Counted from the first letter of the stretch, positions 1 to 8,390 are shown. The stretch is 64,000 bases of DNA from Ensifer adhaerens (GCF_020035535.1 NZ_CP083351.1:248001-312000); one strand, 5' to 3'. A program made the numbers and translations. The notes: generated from the sequence alone by a model not told the origin.

Positions 1-35
1 TCTGACGCGCTTCTTTGTCCAAGGTCGTGGTCGCT

Positions 36-112
36 CATCTGGTTTGTGCCAAAAACTTATAACAGCTATGCGCGCCTATCAGTGTTATAATTTTTTGCCA
101 AGATCTTATAAC
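36..112. promoter_or_regulatory. Array of TTATAAC dyads (copy A), probable operator/promoter of a gene left of the window
   Basis: Three 17-bp sites of form TGCCA-N5-TTATAAC lie at 47-63 (plus), 84-100 (minus) and 96-112 (plus). The last two form a 29-bp dyad with arms GTTATAA and TTATAAC sharing a central TGCCA; the first is the right half of a second, degenerate dyad 48 bp upstream. The same architecture, with the same 48-bp spacing and a similar left flank (gcgcttc-tttgtccaag), recurs at 57291-57367 upstream of a minus-strand nucleotidyltransferase gene. By analogy this copy should serve a minus-strand gene starting left of position 1. The binding protein is unknown. Confidence 0.6.
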
Positions 113-483
113 CGCCCGCCGCTATGAGAGTCGCCGAGCGCGGCGGTGCGTCTGACACGGCGCGAGACGGCGCCATGCTGCTTAAACGCCGAAGTCTGGA
201 AAGCGGGAAGCATGCGCGCATCCAATCTACATGCCTTGCATTCCACTGCAATGATCTGCCACTTGAGAGCCTTGGCTTTCAGGAGACTAAGCGCGTCGAG
301 GGGCGGTGAGGAAGCTCGGTTTCAGGTCTGTTGTTTCGTGTTTGTTGGATCGGTGAGGAGGAGGGCCACGAGAACCCGGCCGTAAACCGTTCGCAACATC
401 AGATTATCGACGGACAACAAATACAATGGAAAAATTGGGACCCAAAAAGCGACAACGGGGCCAGTATGTCGAGTAGAAACGGA
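113..483. other. No gene recognised
   Basis: Only short overlapping open frames without a credible ribosome site or recognisable protein. Nothing else is supported here. Confidence 0.5.
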
Positions 484-508
484 AGAGCCCCGTCCCTCCT
501 GCGGCTCT
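484..508 (+). other. Hairpin with anti-Shine-Dalgarno loop
   Basis: A 6-bp stem AGAGCC/GGCTCT closes a 13-nt loop containing CCCTCC, complementary to a Shine-Dalgarno sequence. A weak T-rich tail follows. It lies just upstream of the EcfG promoter at 527 and resembles the loop of the RNA candidate at 558, but no promoter was found for it. It may be a separate RNA or a chance hairpin. Confidence 0.3.
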
Positions 509-526
509 AATTCTTTGATGTCCGCG

Positions 527-551
527 GGAACTTTCGAATGATCTGTTCGTT
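527..551 (+). promoter_or_regulatory. Sigma-EcfG (RpoE2) type promoter
   Basis: GGAAC, 16 bp, CGTT: exact match to the alphaproteobacterial general-stress promoter consensus. The next downstream element is the terminated RNA candidate at 558-630; no open frame with a ribosome site follows. Confidence 0.7.
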
Positions 552-557
552 TCAAAA

Positions 558-630
558 TGCCAATGATCCAGATCCCTCCGGATCAAGGTAGGGCCCCATC
601 AACGCACCCGGCGGAGGTGGGGCCTTTTTG
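558..630 (+). ncRNA. Candidate stress-induced small RNA with anti-SD loop
   Basis: Starts about 7 nt after a perfect EcfG -10 element. The first hairpin has stem GATCC/GGATC (571-584) and loop CTCC, so CCCTCC is exposed. It is followed by an intrinsic terminator: GGCCCCA (592-598) pairs with TGGGGCC (618-624), then TTTTT. A close relative lies at 52482-52562, sharing ATCCCTCC(A/G)GATCAAGGT. Anti-SD loops are typical of alphaproteobacterial RNAs that pair with ribosome binding sites (cuckoo RNA and alpha-r14 type); membership in one of those families is inference. Confidence 0.55.
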
Positions 631-830
631 CGAGGTTCTCCTTGATCCACGATCGCCTGATCGAGCGCCGTCACATGGGTCGTCGGTTCCCGGCGAGAAG
701 AAGTCAGCGCCAAATGCGGCATGGGCGCCATGCGCTGCTTATCGCAGTTGCCGCAGTACCGGTCTGCCGATCGAGGGTGGGGGTCGTCGAGTAAAAATGG
801 CTGCCGATTGCCTGGGAAAAAACGCATACA

Positions 831-1025
831 CTAGACTTGGGGCAGATCCTTAAGAACCATCAGTCGGTTGCCGGGCAACAGCACGATGAACCTGTCCTGT
901 TCGAGTGCATACAAGACCTCCATGATTTCATCCTGCGTAAATCCTGCCGCGGTCAACGGAACGCCGATATCGCGGGAGCGTAGACGATCGATCAATGCGA
1001 TTTCGGTTTCCGCGAATCTATTCAT
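831..1025 (-). CDS. Small conserved-looking hypothetical protein (64 aa)
   Basis: A 64-residue acidic/hydrophobic protein with an ordered, helix-forming composition (MNRFAETEIALIDRLRSRDI at the start) and no membrane segment or signal. The middle (AAGFTQDEIMEVLYALEQDR) looks like a small helical regulator-type fold, but no family can be named. No strong ribosome site precedes the ATG, and no EcfG motif was found at the expected place. It sits alone on the minus strand between the RNA candidate and another small stress-type gene. It could be a spurious frame. Confidence 0.45.
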   Translation of the reverse strand: MNRFAETEIALIDRLRSRDIGVPLTAAGFTQDEIMEVLYALEQDRFIVLLPGNRLMVLKDLPQV

Positions 1026-1402
1026 AGTAGCTTGATAACGCTTTTAGGCGGAATCGTCTCAAATTCCAACTCGATGCGCCTCTATCCTCTAACCGCGGTC
1101 CTCGCAAGCAAATCGGCTTTTGAAGAAAGCCTGTGGTGGCGCGAAATATCACGTCGTTGTTCCGTGGAGCCACCTATTCGAATGCATTCAAGAGTAAGAT
1201 CTCCTTGGTCGCGGGAACGCCAGTCCTCAAGAGATGCGGTACGTCAGTGGCCATCCTGTTAACCCCGAAGGTGGCCGTCCATTGGTCAATTCCAGTCAAA
1301 GCGAGGAAACAGACCAGGACAAGGCGATGATTAACAATCTCAGGCCGTAACAGGACCTCGCGCCGCGTACCGGGTCGCCGTTATGGCCTGCACGGCGAGA
1401 GC
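1026..1402. other. No gene recognised
   Basis: Short overlapping frames only; no promoter, repeat or RNA signal that can be supported. Confidence 0.5.
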
Positions 1403-1861
1403 TTATAAGTCTCCAGGGTTTTGTTTTTCGCCCGCGCTCCTGCCGTCAGAACTCCGAGATCGTTCATCGAAACGCTCTTCCCCTTTGGCGAGCGGACTCC
1501 CTTTCTGGTTTTCGACTCGACGCTCTTCATTTTCCGCACTCTCCCGTAGACCTTGCGCCGATTCAGCGCCTTGTCGCTGGGCCGCGTCGCCTGCATCGCC
1601 ATCTGGCAGTTCCGCGGACTTCGAGATTTGGTCTTCCGATACGACGTTGGCAATGGCCTCACGGCGAATCTTCTCTAAAATCTCGCTTACCTCATCTTCG
1701 TCCCATCCCGCTTCGACAGCGTCGGTCATGAAGTCGACATCGATGTCTTGAGCGGGGCCACTTCGCGCCTGTGCCGAAAGGGTCGATGAGAGGCATTGGT
1801 AACAGTCGGCCACCCGCTCCGCAGTGCCTTTTCCTGTCCTCGGGGATGAAATGTATGCCAT
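1403..1861 (-). CDS. Acidic hypothetical protein, predicted general-stress gene
   Basis: A 152-residue soluble protein of unknown function. The N-terminal half has a DVDFMTDAVEAGWDEDEV segment predicted to be helical; the C-terminal half is low-complexity and highly charged (Glu, Arg, Ser, Gln), likely disordered. No signal peptide or membrane helix. The ATG at 1861 has the purine-rich AAAGGAGG immediately upstream. A GGAAC-N16-GGTT promoter at 1922-1898 would start transcription roughly 30 nt before the start codon, so control by the EcfG sigma factor is likely. No family could be named. Confidence 0.6.
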   Translation of the reverse strand: MAYISSPRTGKGTAERVADCYQCLSSTLSAQARSGPAQDIDVDFMTDAVEAGWDEDEVSEILEKIRREAIANVVSEDQISKSAELPDGDAGDAAQRQGAESAQGLRESAENEERRVENQKGSPLAKGEERFDERSRSSDGRSAGEKQNPGDL

Positions 1862-1897
1862 GGTCCTAGCCTCCTTTGACCAATTGCTGGCTGGAAA

Positions 1898-1922
1898 AAC
1901 CTAATGCCTCGGCAAATGTTCC
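1898..1922 (-). promoter_or_regulatory. Sigma-EcfG type promoter
   Basis: Read on the minus strand: GGAAC, 16 bp, GGTT. It lies about 37 bp upstream of the ATG of the 152-residue gene at 1403-1861. Confidence 0.65.
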
Positions 1923-2261
1923 GCAGACCGTATGTGATATCGGAGTTCGACCCGGGTCGAGGCATGGGCAGGAGAAAGACTGAGCGCTACGCGATCAAGA
2001 CCGGGGTCGGCTACATGAGCCATCCTGAGGCCTGAAAACGGAGGCGTTGTTGGCATCGATCCATTCAAAGAAAAAAATAGGTGAGAGCGGCTATCAAAGG
2101 AAAATCGCCGAAATCTCCGACTTTTGCTGGATCACTTTGGTCTCGATCAGGCCGATCTCGAACATAGGGGCGTCATCTGGCGGGAATGGGTCTCAGTCCA
2201 TTCAATGCTGCGTAGGGCCCGAATAAAGTCTCCTGCACGAGACCGTCGACGCAAGATGTCG
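1923..2261. other. No gene recognised
   Basis: No supported coding region, RNA or repeat. Confidence 0.5.
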
Positions 2262-2759
2262 TCAATAAATCAGCATCTTTATTAGCGCCTCGTAAGAATA
2301 GGGCTTGGGAAGAAAGGAGACGCCGCTGGCAAGATCGAAGGCGCCGAGCATCACGTGTCCTGAGGTCACGATCACCCTGGTTTGCGGAGCAGTCGCTCGA
2401 ACCCGCTGGACAAGGACGAGCCCGTCAACCGAACCCGGCATGTTAATGTCTGTGAAGAGCGCATCAATTTCAGCACTCTGCAATAAGGCCATGGCTTCGT
2501 CGGCACTGCCAGCCTCCAACACCCTGAGGCCCACTCCCTCCAGTGCGTCAACCGTCGCGAAGCGAATAAGAGGGTCGTCCTCAACCACCAGAACAGTTTC
2601 TATCGGTGGCATTGAGCCGGTCGTTTCTGTTTTGGAAAGCAGGTCTCGCTCGGAGACTGCTTGGTTCCAATGCTCGCGATCCCGTCCGTCGGGACATCCT
2701 TCCTGCTGCCATATCTCGTGGGCTCGTCGGCTGATCCAGTTGTATGCATCTTGATCCAT
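2262..2759 (-). CDS. DUF2934-response regulator receiver fusion
   Basis: 165 residues. Residues 4-30 match the DUF2934 motif (tryptophan- and acid-rich helix, ISRRAHEIWQQEG then HW). Residues 53-163 form a CheY-like receiver domain: the acidic pair in VVEDDPLIR, the phospho-acceptor Asp in FTDINMPG, the Thr/Ser in VIVTSGH and the Lys in FLPKPYS. No output domain, so it probably acts as a single-domain signalling protein or phosphate sink. Such stand-alone receivers are common in rhizobial stress regions. Its cognate kinase is not in the neighbourhood. A second receiver-only gene follows on the opposite strand at 3100. Confidence 0.85.
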   Translation of the reverse strand: MDQDAYNWISRRAHEIWQQEGCPDGRDREHWNQAVSERDLLSKTETTGSMPPIETVLVVEDDPLIRFATVDALEGVGLRVLEAGSADEAMALLQSAEIDALFTDINMPGSVDGLVLVQRVRATAPQTRVIVTSGHVMLGAFDLASGVSFLPKPYSYEALIKMLIY

Positions 2760-3099
2760 TTATGCCTCCAGGCCAGTCGTGAGAATGGCGGCTCTGTCGC
2801 TCCATGCAAATTTTGACCAATTTAGGCAGCCGTCCAATGATGAATGTTGAGGCTTCGGGCTGATCAACTTTTCCTCCTTTGAGCTCTGCCTGCCTAACGT
2901 TTGATTTGGCATTGGGTTTCCTCATCTCCTCAGATTGCCGACCCCTACACGGGGCAGCCATCGTTCATATCTTCACAAGGGTATACGCGAGATGGCCTTT
3001 GAAGGTTGGCAGGCGTGCGTTGGCGAACAACGATCACACCCTAATTAAAACAGCGGGTTCCGTGCCTGCCGCTGCAGACACATATGCTGGAGAATATTC
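2760..3099. other. Divergent intergenic region, no gene recognised
   Basis: Separates two divergently transcribed receiver-domain genes and presumably carries both promoters. No EcfG match was found. Short frames here are not convincing. Confidence 0.45.
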
Positions 3100-3471
3100 G
3101 TGACGCCGGGGAGTTGTGCCCTTGTGATGGAAGATGAACCGATAATTGCGCTCGATCTCGAGGAAATTCTAGCCGAGGCAGGATTTGATGAGATCCGCGT
3201 GTTCAGTTCATGCACAGATGCCAACGGCTGGCTCGAGCTAAACACGCCTGAGGTAGGAATCCTCGACCCACAGGTGAGAGACGGTGTGTGCACGTCAGTG
3301 GCTAAGACCCTGGTGGAAAGAGCTGTACCGTTCGTTGTCTATTCTGGGCAATCGGCCGACCTGACGGAAGACGCAGCCGCGATCTTCAGCAAAGGCATTT
3401 TACTTCTCAAGCCGTGCCACCCAGACATGCTCTTGACTGCGCTCGCTAAAAGTGGGCTGCGCGCGGGCTAG
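3100..3471 (+). CDS. Receiver-domain protein (single-domain response regulator)
   Basis: 123 residues from a GTG start. The CheY fold signature is visible: acidic pair in VMEDEP near residue 12, a likely phospho-acceptor Asp in GILDPQVRDG near residue 56, Ser in VVYSGQS and Lys in LLLKPCHP. The sequence around the phospho-site (DPQV instead of the usual DxxxP/MxxxD pattern) is divergent but Asp is kept. No DNA-binding or enzymatic output domain follows. It is divergent from the DUF2934-receiver gene at 2262. The GTG start follows GGAGAATATTC. Confidence 0.7.
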   Translation: MTPGSCALVMEDEPIIALDLEEILAEAGFDEIRVFSSCTDANGWLELNTPEVGILDPQVRDGVCTSVAKTLVERAVPFVVYSGQSADLTEDAAAIFSKGILLLKPCHPDMLLTALAKSGLRAG

Positions 3472-3631
3472 GCGAGGGAGTCTCCTGGTACCTTCAAGCG
3501 CACAGGCGGGGGGCTCTCGCGCAGGTCGCGCACTCTCCCATGGACCCTCCAGGGAGGGACCACTAGGCGATCTGATCTTGCAGAACCGCCAGCCGTTAAT
3601 CGGCGGAAGCCCCCGGCGTCGTCGACTAAGC

Positions 3632-3657
3632 GGAACGTCTTCGCCGGCGGAGGCGTT
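3632..3657 (+). promoter_or_regulatory. Sigma-EcfG type promoter
   Basis: GGAAC, 17 bp, CGTT. Predicted start near 3664, about 28 nt ahead of the ATG at 3692. Confidence 0.6.
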
Positions 3658-3691
3658 ACTCACTTGTTCCCTGCAAATCTGGAGCACGAGA

Positions 3692-4138
3692 ATGCGAGAG
3701 GCTACAAAAATCGGAAAGCGCTCTCCCGGCGAGCGCGGTAGTGAAACGACCTTTGGAAAGTCGATGGAGAGCAAGGCGCAGATCGAAGACGCCGACGTTA
3801 GAGCCAAAGGTGCCGCCGCCGAAACATTGAACATTTACAGATTGGTACCGAACACCACGCCAACCGACCCACGGTGGGGAAATTCGCCATCACACGGGGA
3901 AGTCGTCGTCGCCGCCCGCACGGCGGGTGATGCACGCATCGTCGCAGCGGGGCGAGAACTGGACTTCATGGAAATAGATGCGGCACCCGCAGAGGATGTC
4001 AGCACATCATCCGCCAGCGCATTCCGATCGGAAAAGCTCTATTCGGTCGTGGAACTGGAGAGAGGTCGGACCGATTTGTCCAGGGGTGTTCTCTCGGGAG
4101 AGGTTTCGGTGGGCAACATAAAGCCGACACAGGTGTGA
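3692..4138 (+). CDS. Conserved rhizobial hypothetical protein, predicted general-stress gene
   Basis: 148 residues. The last ~105 (from NIYRLVPNTTPTDPRWGNSP) form a compact conserved-looking domain with SHGEVVVAARTAGDARIVA and a final SGEVSVGNIKPTQV; this resembles a short hypothetical family I associate with rhizobia, where proteins often begin near that NIYRLVP. The first ~44 residues are extra and basic. The ATG at 3692 has GGAG ten bases upstream; later starts (ATG 3764, or a TTG just before NIYRLVP) are possible. The EcfG promoter at 3632 supports stress expression. Function unknown. Confidence 0.65.
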   Translation: MREATKIGKRSPGERGSETTFGKSMESKAQIEDADVRAKGAAAETLNIYRLVPNTTPTDPRWGNSPSHGEVVVAARTAGDARIVAAGRELDFMEIDAAPAEDVSTSSASAFRSEKLYSVVELERGRTDLSRGVLSGEVSVGNIKPTQV

Positions 4139-4297
4139 ACGCTCGCTCGGCCAAAGCCGTATCAGCAAAGGTGAGAGCGCATAATGCTCGCGAGCCGACC
4201 GGTGATCCGGTTGGCCTCTGGTGACCCAAATTTTCGCGCATCGGATTCGCTCCTCCGGCCTGGCAGGAAGCAGGTGAACCGGGCACCCAGATCCTCT

Positions 4298-4322
4298 GGA
4301 ACTTTCGATCGGATGTGGGGTT
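4298..4322 (+). promoter_or_regulatory. Sigma-EcfG type promoter for the DNA ligase gene
   Basis: GGAAC, 16 bp, GGTT, ending 80 bp before the ligase ATG. No other promoter-like element was seen in the gap. Confidence 0.6.
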
Positions 4323-4349
4323 GGCTGCGGGAGGAACGGAGCCAACTCA

Positions 4350-4391
4350 ATGAGTGGGCAACTCTTTCAGACTTTGGCGGATTGGCTGTGA
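4350..4391 (+). CDS. Possible 13-residue leader peptide ahead of the ligase
   Basis: ATG preceded by GGAG eight bases upstream, encoding MSGQLFQTLADWL and ending TGA, 11 nt before the ligase start. It is downstream of the EcfG promoter, so it would be translated from the ligase mRNA. A translational-coupling role is a guess. Confidence 0.3.
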   Translation: MSGQLFQTLADWL

Positions 4392-4402
4392 AGGCGGCGT
4401 GA

Positions 4403-5413
4403 ATGACCAAGGTGGATGTAGAATTTGGCCTCTCGCTCAAAGTAGAGCCGATGGAAGCAAGGCCAGCGGCCGAATTACCGGGCGAGGAAGGTTGGCAATA
4501 CGAACCAAAATGGGATGGTTTCCGTTGCCTGGCATTCAAGCGCGGTAGCAACGTAGATCTAAGAGCAAAGTCGGGAAAGTCTCTTGCAAGGTACTTTCCG
4601 GAGGTGGTCGCCTTTCTGTCCGAACTGTCGGTGCAACGGTTCGTTATTGATGGTGAACTGGTGATCGAGATTGATGGAAGCCTCTCGTTCGACGCTTTAC
4701 AAATGAGGTTGCATCCCGCCAAGAGCCGCGTCCAAAAGCTATCACTCGAAACCCCCGCAAGGCTCGTGGTTTTCGATATGTTGGTGAATCCGGATGGAAC
4801 GCCCATTCTTGACAAGGATTTGCTTGAACGCCGCGCGGCGCTTGAGGACTTTGCACAAGACGCAACAAACCGCGATCGCCTCATGCTATCGCCCACCACG
4901 CGCGATATCGCCCAGGCCGCCGATTGGCTGTCAGCCTCTGGGGGCGACACCGATGGTGTCGTTTGCAAACGGGTGGACGGACGATACATGCCCGGCGAGC
5001 GGGCGATGGTCAAAGTGAAGCGGCTGCGCACGGCCGACTGCGTCGTAGCGGGCTTCCGATATGAGATCGACAGCGAACTGGTTGGCTCTCTGCTGCTCGG
5101 CCTCTACAACGAGAAGGGTGAGCTTGACCACGTAGGTTTCACGTCGACAATCAGCGACAAGGAAAGGCCCGAACTGACGTCGAGGTTAGAAGCATTGCGA
5201 GGAGGATCGGGATTTACTGGCAAGGCGCCGGGCGGGCCAAGTCGATGGAGCACGAAGCGCTCGAAAAATTGGGAGCCTCTCCGGCCGGAACTTGTCGTTG
5301 AGGTCCGTTTCGACCATGTGACGGGTCGTCGTTTCAGGCATGGCACCAAGCTTCTTCGATGGCGCCCGGACAAGAAGGCATCGCAATGTGACTACCGACA
5401 GATGGACAGGTGA
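4403..5413 (+). CDS. ATP-dependent DNA ligase (LigC-like, without LigD extra domains)
   Basis: 336 residues. The adenylation motif I is KWDG with the nucleotidyl Lys at residue 36; GELV and the later VKVKRLRTADC correspond to further nucleotidyltransferase motifs. An OB-fold domain follows (VAGFRYEIDSELVGSLLLGL to the end, with ELVVEVRFDHVTGRRFRHGT). Family proteins seal nicks using ATP and act in repair, often beside non-homologous end joining factors. Length is normal for the single ligase type. It lies 4 kb before LigD, and a GGAAC-N16-GGTT promoter upstream suggests induction in general stress. No Ku gene was found in the window. Confidence 0.9.
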   Translation: MTKVDVEFGLSLKVEPMEARPAAELPGEEGWQYEPKWDGFRCLAFKRGSNVDLRAKSGKSLARYFPEVVAFLSELSVQRFVIDGELVIEIDGSLSFDALQMRLHPAKSRVQKLSLETPARLVVFDMLVNPDGTPILDKDLLERRAALEDFAQDATNRDRLMLSPTTRDIAQAADWLSASGGDTDGVVCKRVDGRYMPGERAMVKVKRLRTADCVVAGFRYEIDSELVGSLLLGLYNEKGELDHVGFTSTISDKERPELTSRLEALRGGSGFTGKAPGGPSRWSTKRSKNWEPLRPELVVEVRFDHVTGRRFRHGTKLLRWRPDKKASQCDYRQMDR

Positions 5414-5596
5414 GGGTGTCGGCTCCGTGAGCAACACCTCCGCCTTACCTGGCACGATCATGCGGCCGAGCGGCAGCCAGGTCCAACCCACACACGCCCT
5501 TATCGTGAGGGTGCGAGACAACTCTCAATTCCACCTCGGGCGGGCGAAAGGCTTCGCTCAGTGGAGCGCACGTCTGTACGGGTGGCGATTGATGCG

Positions 5597-6125
5597 ATGA
5601 TCTACTTCACGAGCCATACGCCTTTTGGCAATTCTCGCGTGCTGCGCATCGACCGCCACCCATTTGCAAATATTCAGGACCACGATACGGCTCTGGTTTC
5701 GAACTGGGACAAGATAGTTTCGCCAGAAGATGTTGTTTGGCATCTTGGAGATTTCGCAGGGAGGCGAACCGCCCTTGCCCAGCAGCTCCTGTCCCAGCTC
5801 AACGGTAGAAAGCAACTTATCATTGGCAACAATGATCCCGCTGAAACCACGTTCGCGAACGGAGGGGGCAAGCGCCGAGCACTACGTAGGATTGAACGCC
5901 ACAGGTGAACTTTTAATCCTCTGCCACTATCCATTTCGCAGCTGGAACCAGATGGGCAAGCGATCGATCAATCTCAACGGTCATTCGCACGCGAAGCTAA
6001 AGCCGATGCTGCGCCGGTTTGATGTCGGTGTCGATCCACGTGCTCTTCGCCCCACAACTCTCGCGCAGATACTGGCGAAAGCCCGTGGTCCATCCCAGCG
6101 AAAGGAGGTAGCCAATGCAGGGTGA
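5597..6125 (+). pseudogene. Decayed metallophosphoesterase, frameshifted
   Basis: The first part (MIYFTSHTPFGNSRVLRI ... VWHLGDF ... LIIGNND) and the second (AEHYVGLNATGELLILCHY ... NLNGHSHAKL) are two halves of one calcineurin-like phosphoesterase in different frames. The frame changes at a run of five G at 5864-5868: one G too many. The metal motif near the N-terminus, normally D-x-H, reads SHTPF, so both ligands are lost; the GD, GNND and GHSH motifs remain. Loss of ligands plus a frameshift argues for real decay, not only a sequencing slip. The 3' end overlaps the AlkB-like gene, suggesting an old operon. Confidence 0.8.
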
Positions 6126-6687
6126 TCTGTTCGGTGACCTGCCATCAAGTCTGCCCGAAGGTTTTAGGTATCGCCGAGACGCCGTCCCACAGGATATGCA
6201 GGATGAGCTTTTACGCGAGATCCCCAAGCTGCTGTTCAAAGCATTCGACTTCCATGGCTTCGAAGGTAAGCGGCGCGTGGTTTCATTCGGCTGGAAATAT
6301 GATTTCGATACAGCCGCGGTAAGGAAAGCAGACGACCTACCCAGCTTCCTGCTTCCGTTGCGAGAGCTTTCGGCCGAATTCGCCGGCCTTTCGTCCGACC
6401 GATTGCAGCAAGCCCTGATCAGCGAATACGGTATCGGCGCGCCGATCGGCTGGCACCGCGATAAGGCTGTATTCGGCGTGGTCGTGGGCATCTCACTCCT
6501 ATCGCCCTGCACCTTCCGCCTTCGGCGGCGGATCGACGATAGTTGGGAGCGGGTCTCAATAATCGTCGAGCCCGGATCAATCTATTTGCTTTCTGGCATC
6601 GCAAGAACGGTCTGGGAGCATTCAATCCCGCCGGTTGATCGGTTGCGCTATTCGATCACATTTAGGGAGCTAATCGGTAAGATATGA
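6115..6687 (+). CDS. AlkB-like Fe(II)/2-oxoglutarate dioxygenase
   Basis: 190 residues. The 2OG-Fe(II) signature is visible: GWHRDK supplies the first His and Asp near residues 104-106, EHSIPP supplies the second His near 168, and RLRYSITFR carries the Arg residues that bind 2-oxoglutarate. The N-terminal GFRYRRDAV and the ISEYGIGAPIGWH stretch fit the AlkB family, which removes alkyl groups from nucleic acid bases. The ATG at 6115 has AAAGGAGG upstream and overlaps the end of the broken phosphoesterase. With the ligase upstream it forms a DNA-repair group. Confidence 0.85.
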   Translation: MQGDLFGDLPSSLPEGFRYRRDAVPQDMQDELLREIPKLLFKAFDFHGFEGKRRVVSFGWKYDFDTAAVRKADDLPSFLLPLRELSAEFAGLSSDRLQQALISEYGIGAPIGWHRDKAVFGVVVGISLLSPCTFRLRRRIDDSWERVSIIVEPGSIYLLSGIARTVWEHSIPPVDRLRYSITFRELIGKI

Positions 6688-7250
6688 AGATATAAAGCTG
6701 CGGCTGGAGCGGAGGACGCTTATCGCGAGCCCGCTGAGGAGCAATGCGCCGCACTCGACTTCCTTGCGTGGGGCGTTTTGCAACGGCATTCTCCTCGCTG
6801 TCTGCATCAACGTGCGCTCGTCCGCTGTGCCGACTATAGGGATGACACGCGGTAAAATCCTGCTGGTAATTCCTGCATCGAGAGGAGGGCAAAAGGTCAA
6901 AAACCGTTGGAAAATCAAATCAGTGCATTTCGGCCGACGCAACTGCCGTTGGCGACCTGTCATGCTCAGTCTCGATGCAACCTGGCCCGGCGTGGCAGTC
7001 CTGAACGCGGCTGTAGAGGGGTATTTTCCTGGCTCTTCTTACTGTGGGAAGTTTGACAGTGATCATCGGAATTACTCGTAGTTAGGAAACGTTGTGCATC
7101 ATTTTCGCCAACGATATTGAAGATCGGCGATTAAGAAGCCGCAACGCCCGACTTGGGCCCGGCGGTTCCGCTTCGGGATAACCTTCATGTCAATTTGGCG
7201 CTCCACCTTCTCCCATTGCAAGCGAGGCCCTGGTTGGCTACCACGCTGGT
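6688..7250. other. No gene recognised
   Basis: A 105-codon plus-strand frame at 6764-7081 has no convincing ribosome site or family likeness. No RNA or repeat seen. Confidence 0.5.
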
Positions 7251-7694
7251 TTAGACTTTGTACCGACCCGAGCTTCGGCCGAAGCGAAGCTCCAGCATCA
7301 AACCTATAAGCCAGCCTCTCACGTCAGAACTTTTGCGGAAATCATCGACGTGCCCGATTGCGTACTCAAGTGTTTGTTCTGACAGTGCAGTTGCTGCCCT
7401 TGGTGAGGCAGTCAGGCTACGCGCCCACGCCGCTAACTCGGGTAGAAAGTCCTGAACTTCCGTCTTGCCGCTCGGCAGCGGCGAATACTCCAGAGCGCGG
7501 CAAGTCTCCGTGAGACGGAGCTCGAGCTCCCACGATCTTCGTGTGCCGCTCATGAACAGGTCAAGGGCATGCCGCGCCAGACACTCGCCTTCTTCACTTC
7601 GACGGTCGATGTTCCGCGCGTTGACGACATTTTCCAAGGCCGTGCAAATAACGATAAAATCATCAGGAAGGACATACCCGGATTGACCCGCCAT
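7251..7694 (-). CDS. Hypothetical alpha-helical protein (147 aa)
   Basis: The ATG at 7694 is preceded by a strong GGAGGAGA ribosome site. The protein is soluble, with alternating hydrophobic and charged residues typical of an all-helical fold, and no signal or membrane helix. The C-terminus (DVRGWLIGLMLELRFGRSSGRYKV) is basic. No family recognised. It stands alone between two gene-free gaps, and no EcfG promoter was found upstream. Confidence 0.6.
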   Translation of the reverse strand: MAGQSGYVLPDDFIVICTALENVVNARNIDRRSEEGECLARHALDLFMSGTRRSWELELRLTETCRALEYSPLPSGKTEVQDFLPELAAWARSLTASPRAATALSEQTLEYAIGHVDDFRKSSDVRGWLIGLMLELRFGRSSGRYKV

Positions 7695-8040
7695 AGCGCA
7701 ATCTCCTCCAGTTGGGGCGAAAGCTCTTATGATCTTCCAGGCGCCGGAGCCCTATTCTTCGCACGGCGATGGGCGGAAGTATGCTCCTAGGGGAGGCGAA
7801 TGGCTATCAGAATGCGAACGCAGCACGGTGAATCGTAGCAGTTCGAGGACTACCTGCGTGGCAGTTCGACGACCGTTATTAAACGCCGGAAATAGCTGGT
7901 CTTTGCCTGCGAGCCTCCGAGATTAGGAGATTCGCAGACAGCAAATTCTTGCGATGGCCGGACGATCTAGATCGTGCATCGCTGCGTGTAGGGGCGCGCC
8001 ACACACCGGGGGCAGTGCGCAGAGCGTGACGTCGAAACTG
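7695..8040. other. No gene recognised
   Basis: Short frames only; no supported site. Confidence 0.5.
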
Positions 8041-8337
8041 CTAGCGGCTACTTCTGGGAACCTCTTCGTCGAACCTTGAATTTTCACGCTCGGGATCATC
8101 TTCGAGGATCTCCTCCTCTGTATCGTCCGGCAGGGCTTCGTCGGGTTCAATGTTGGCCTCATCACGGCTAGGAACGGGCTGAACTCGGCGCTGAGACGAC
8201 GGTTCGTCGGTATCTTGGGAGGCTCCGGACAAGTCCGGCAACGGAATTGGCTCCAGATCCATTTCTGGCGGCCGTGGTTTTGAGATCGGCTTCGGCATCG
8301 GTTCGCCGCTGCCCTTTTTATCTTTCGGATCGCTCAT
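8041..8337 (-). CDS. Proline- and acid-rich small protein, predicted general-stress gene
   Basis: 98 residues, almost certainly disordered: a lysine/glycine start (MSDPKDKKGSGEPMPKPISK), proline-rich middle and Asp/Glu-rich end. The ATG at 8337 has AAAGGAGC upstream; a start 12 codons earlier would place the start too close to the promoter. A GGAAC-N16-GGTT promoter at 8390-8366 gives a start site near 8358. Function unknown; small hydrophilic disordered proteins are frequent EcfG targets in this class. Confidence 0.65.
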   Translation of the reverse strand: MSDPKDKKGSGEPMPKPISKPRPPEMDLEPIPLPDLSGASQDTDEPSSQRRVQPVPSRDEANIEPDEALPDDTEEEILEDDPERENSRFDEEVPRSSR

Positions 8338-8365
8338 TGTTCGGCTCCTTTTCAACGCGAAGGGA

Positions 8366-8390
8366 ACCGGCATTCATCAGTTATGTTCCA
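8366..8390 (-). promoter_or_regulatory. Sigma-EcfG type promoter
   Basis: Minus strand GGAAC, 16 bp, GGTT, 29 bp upstream of the ATG at 8337. Confidence 0.65.

Noticed and set aside
1200-1240. GGAAC at about 1215 as another EcfG promoter
   Set aside because: No TT-containing -10 element at 16-17 bp spacing.
7145-7169. Minus-strand GGAAC with CGTT near 7145
   Set aside because: The spacer is 18 bp, longer than the 16-17 seen at all other sites, and no gene start follows at a suitable distance.
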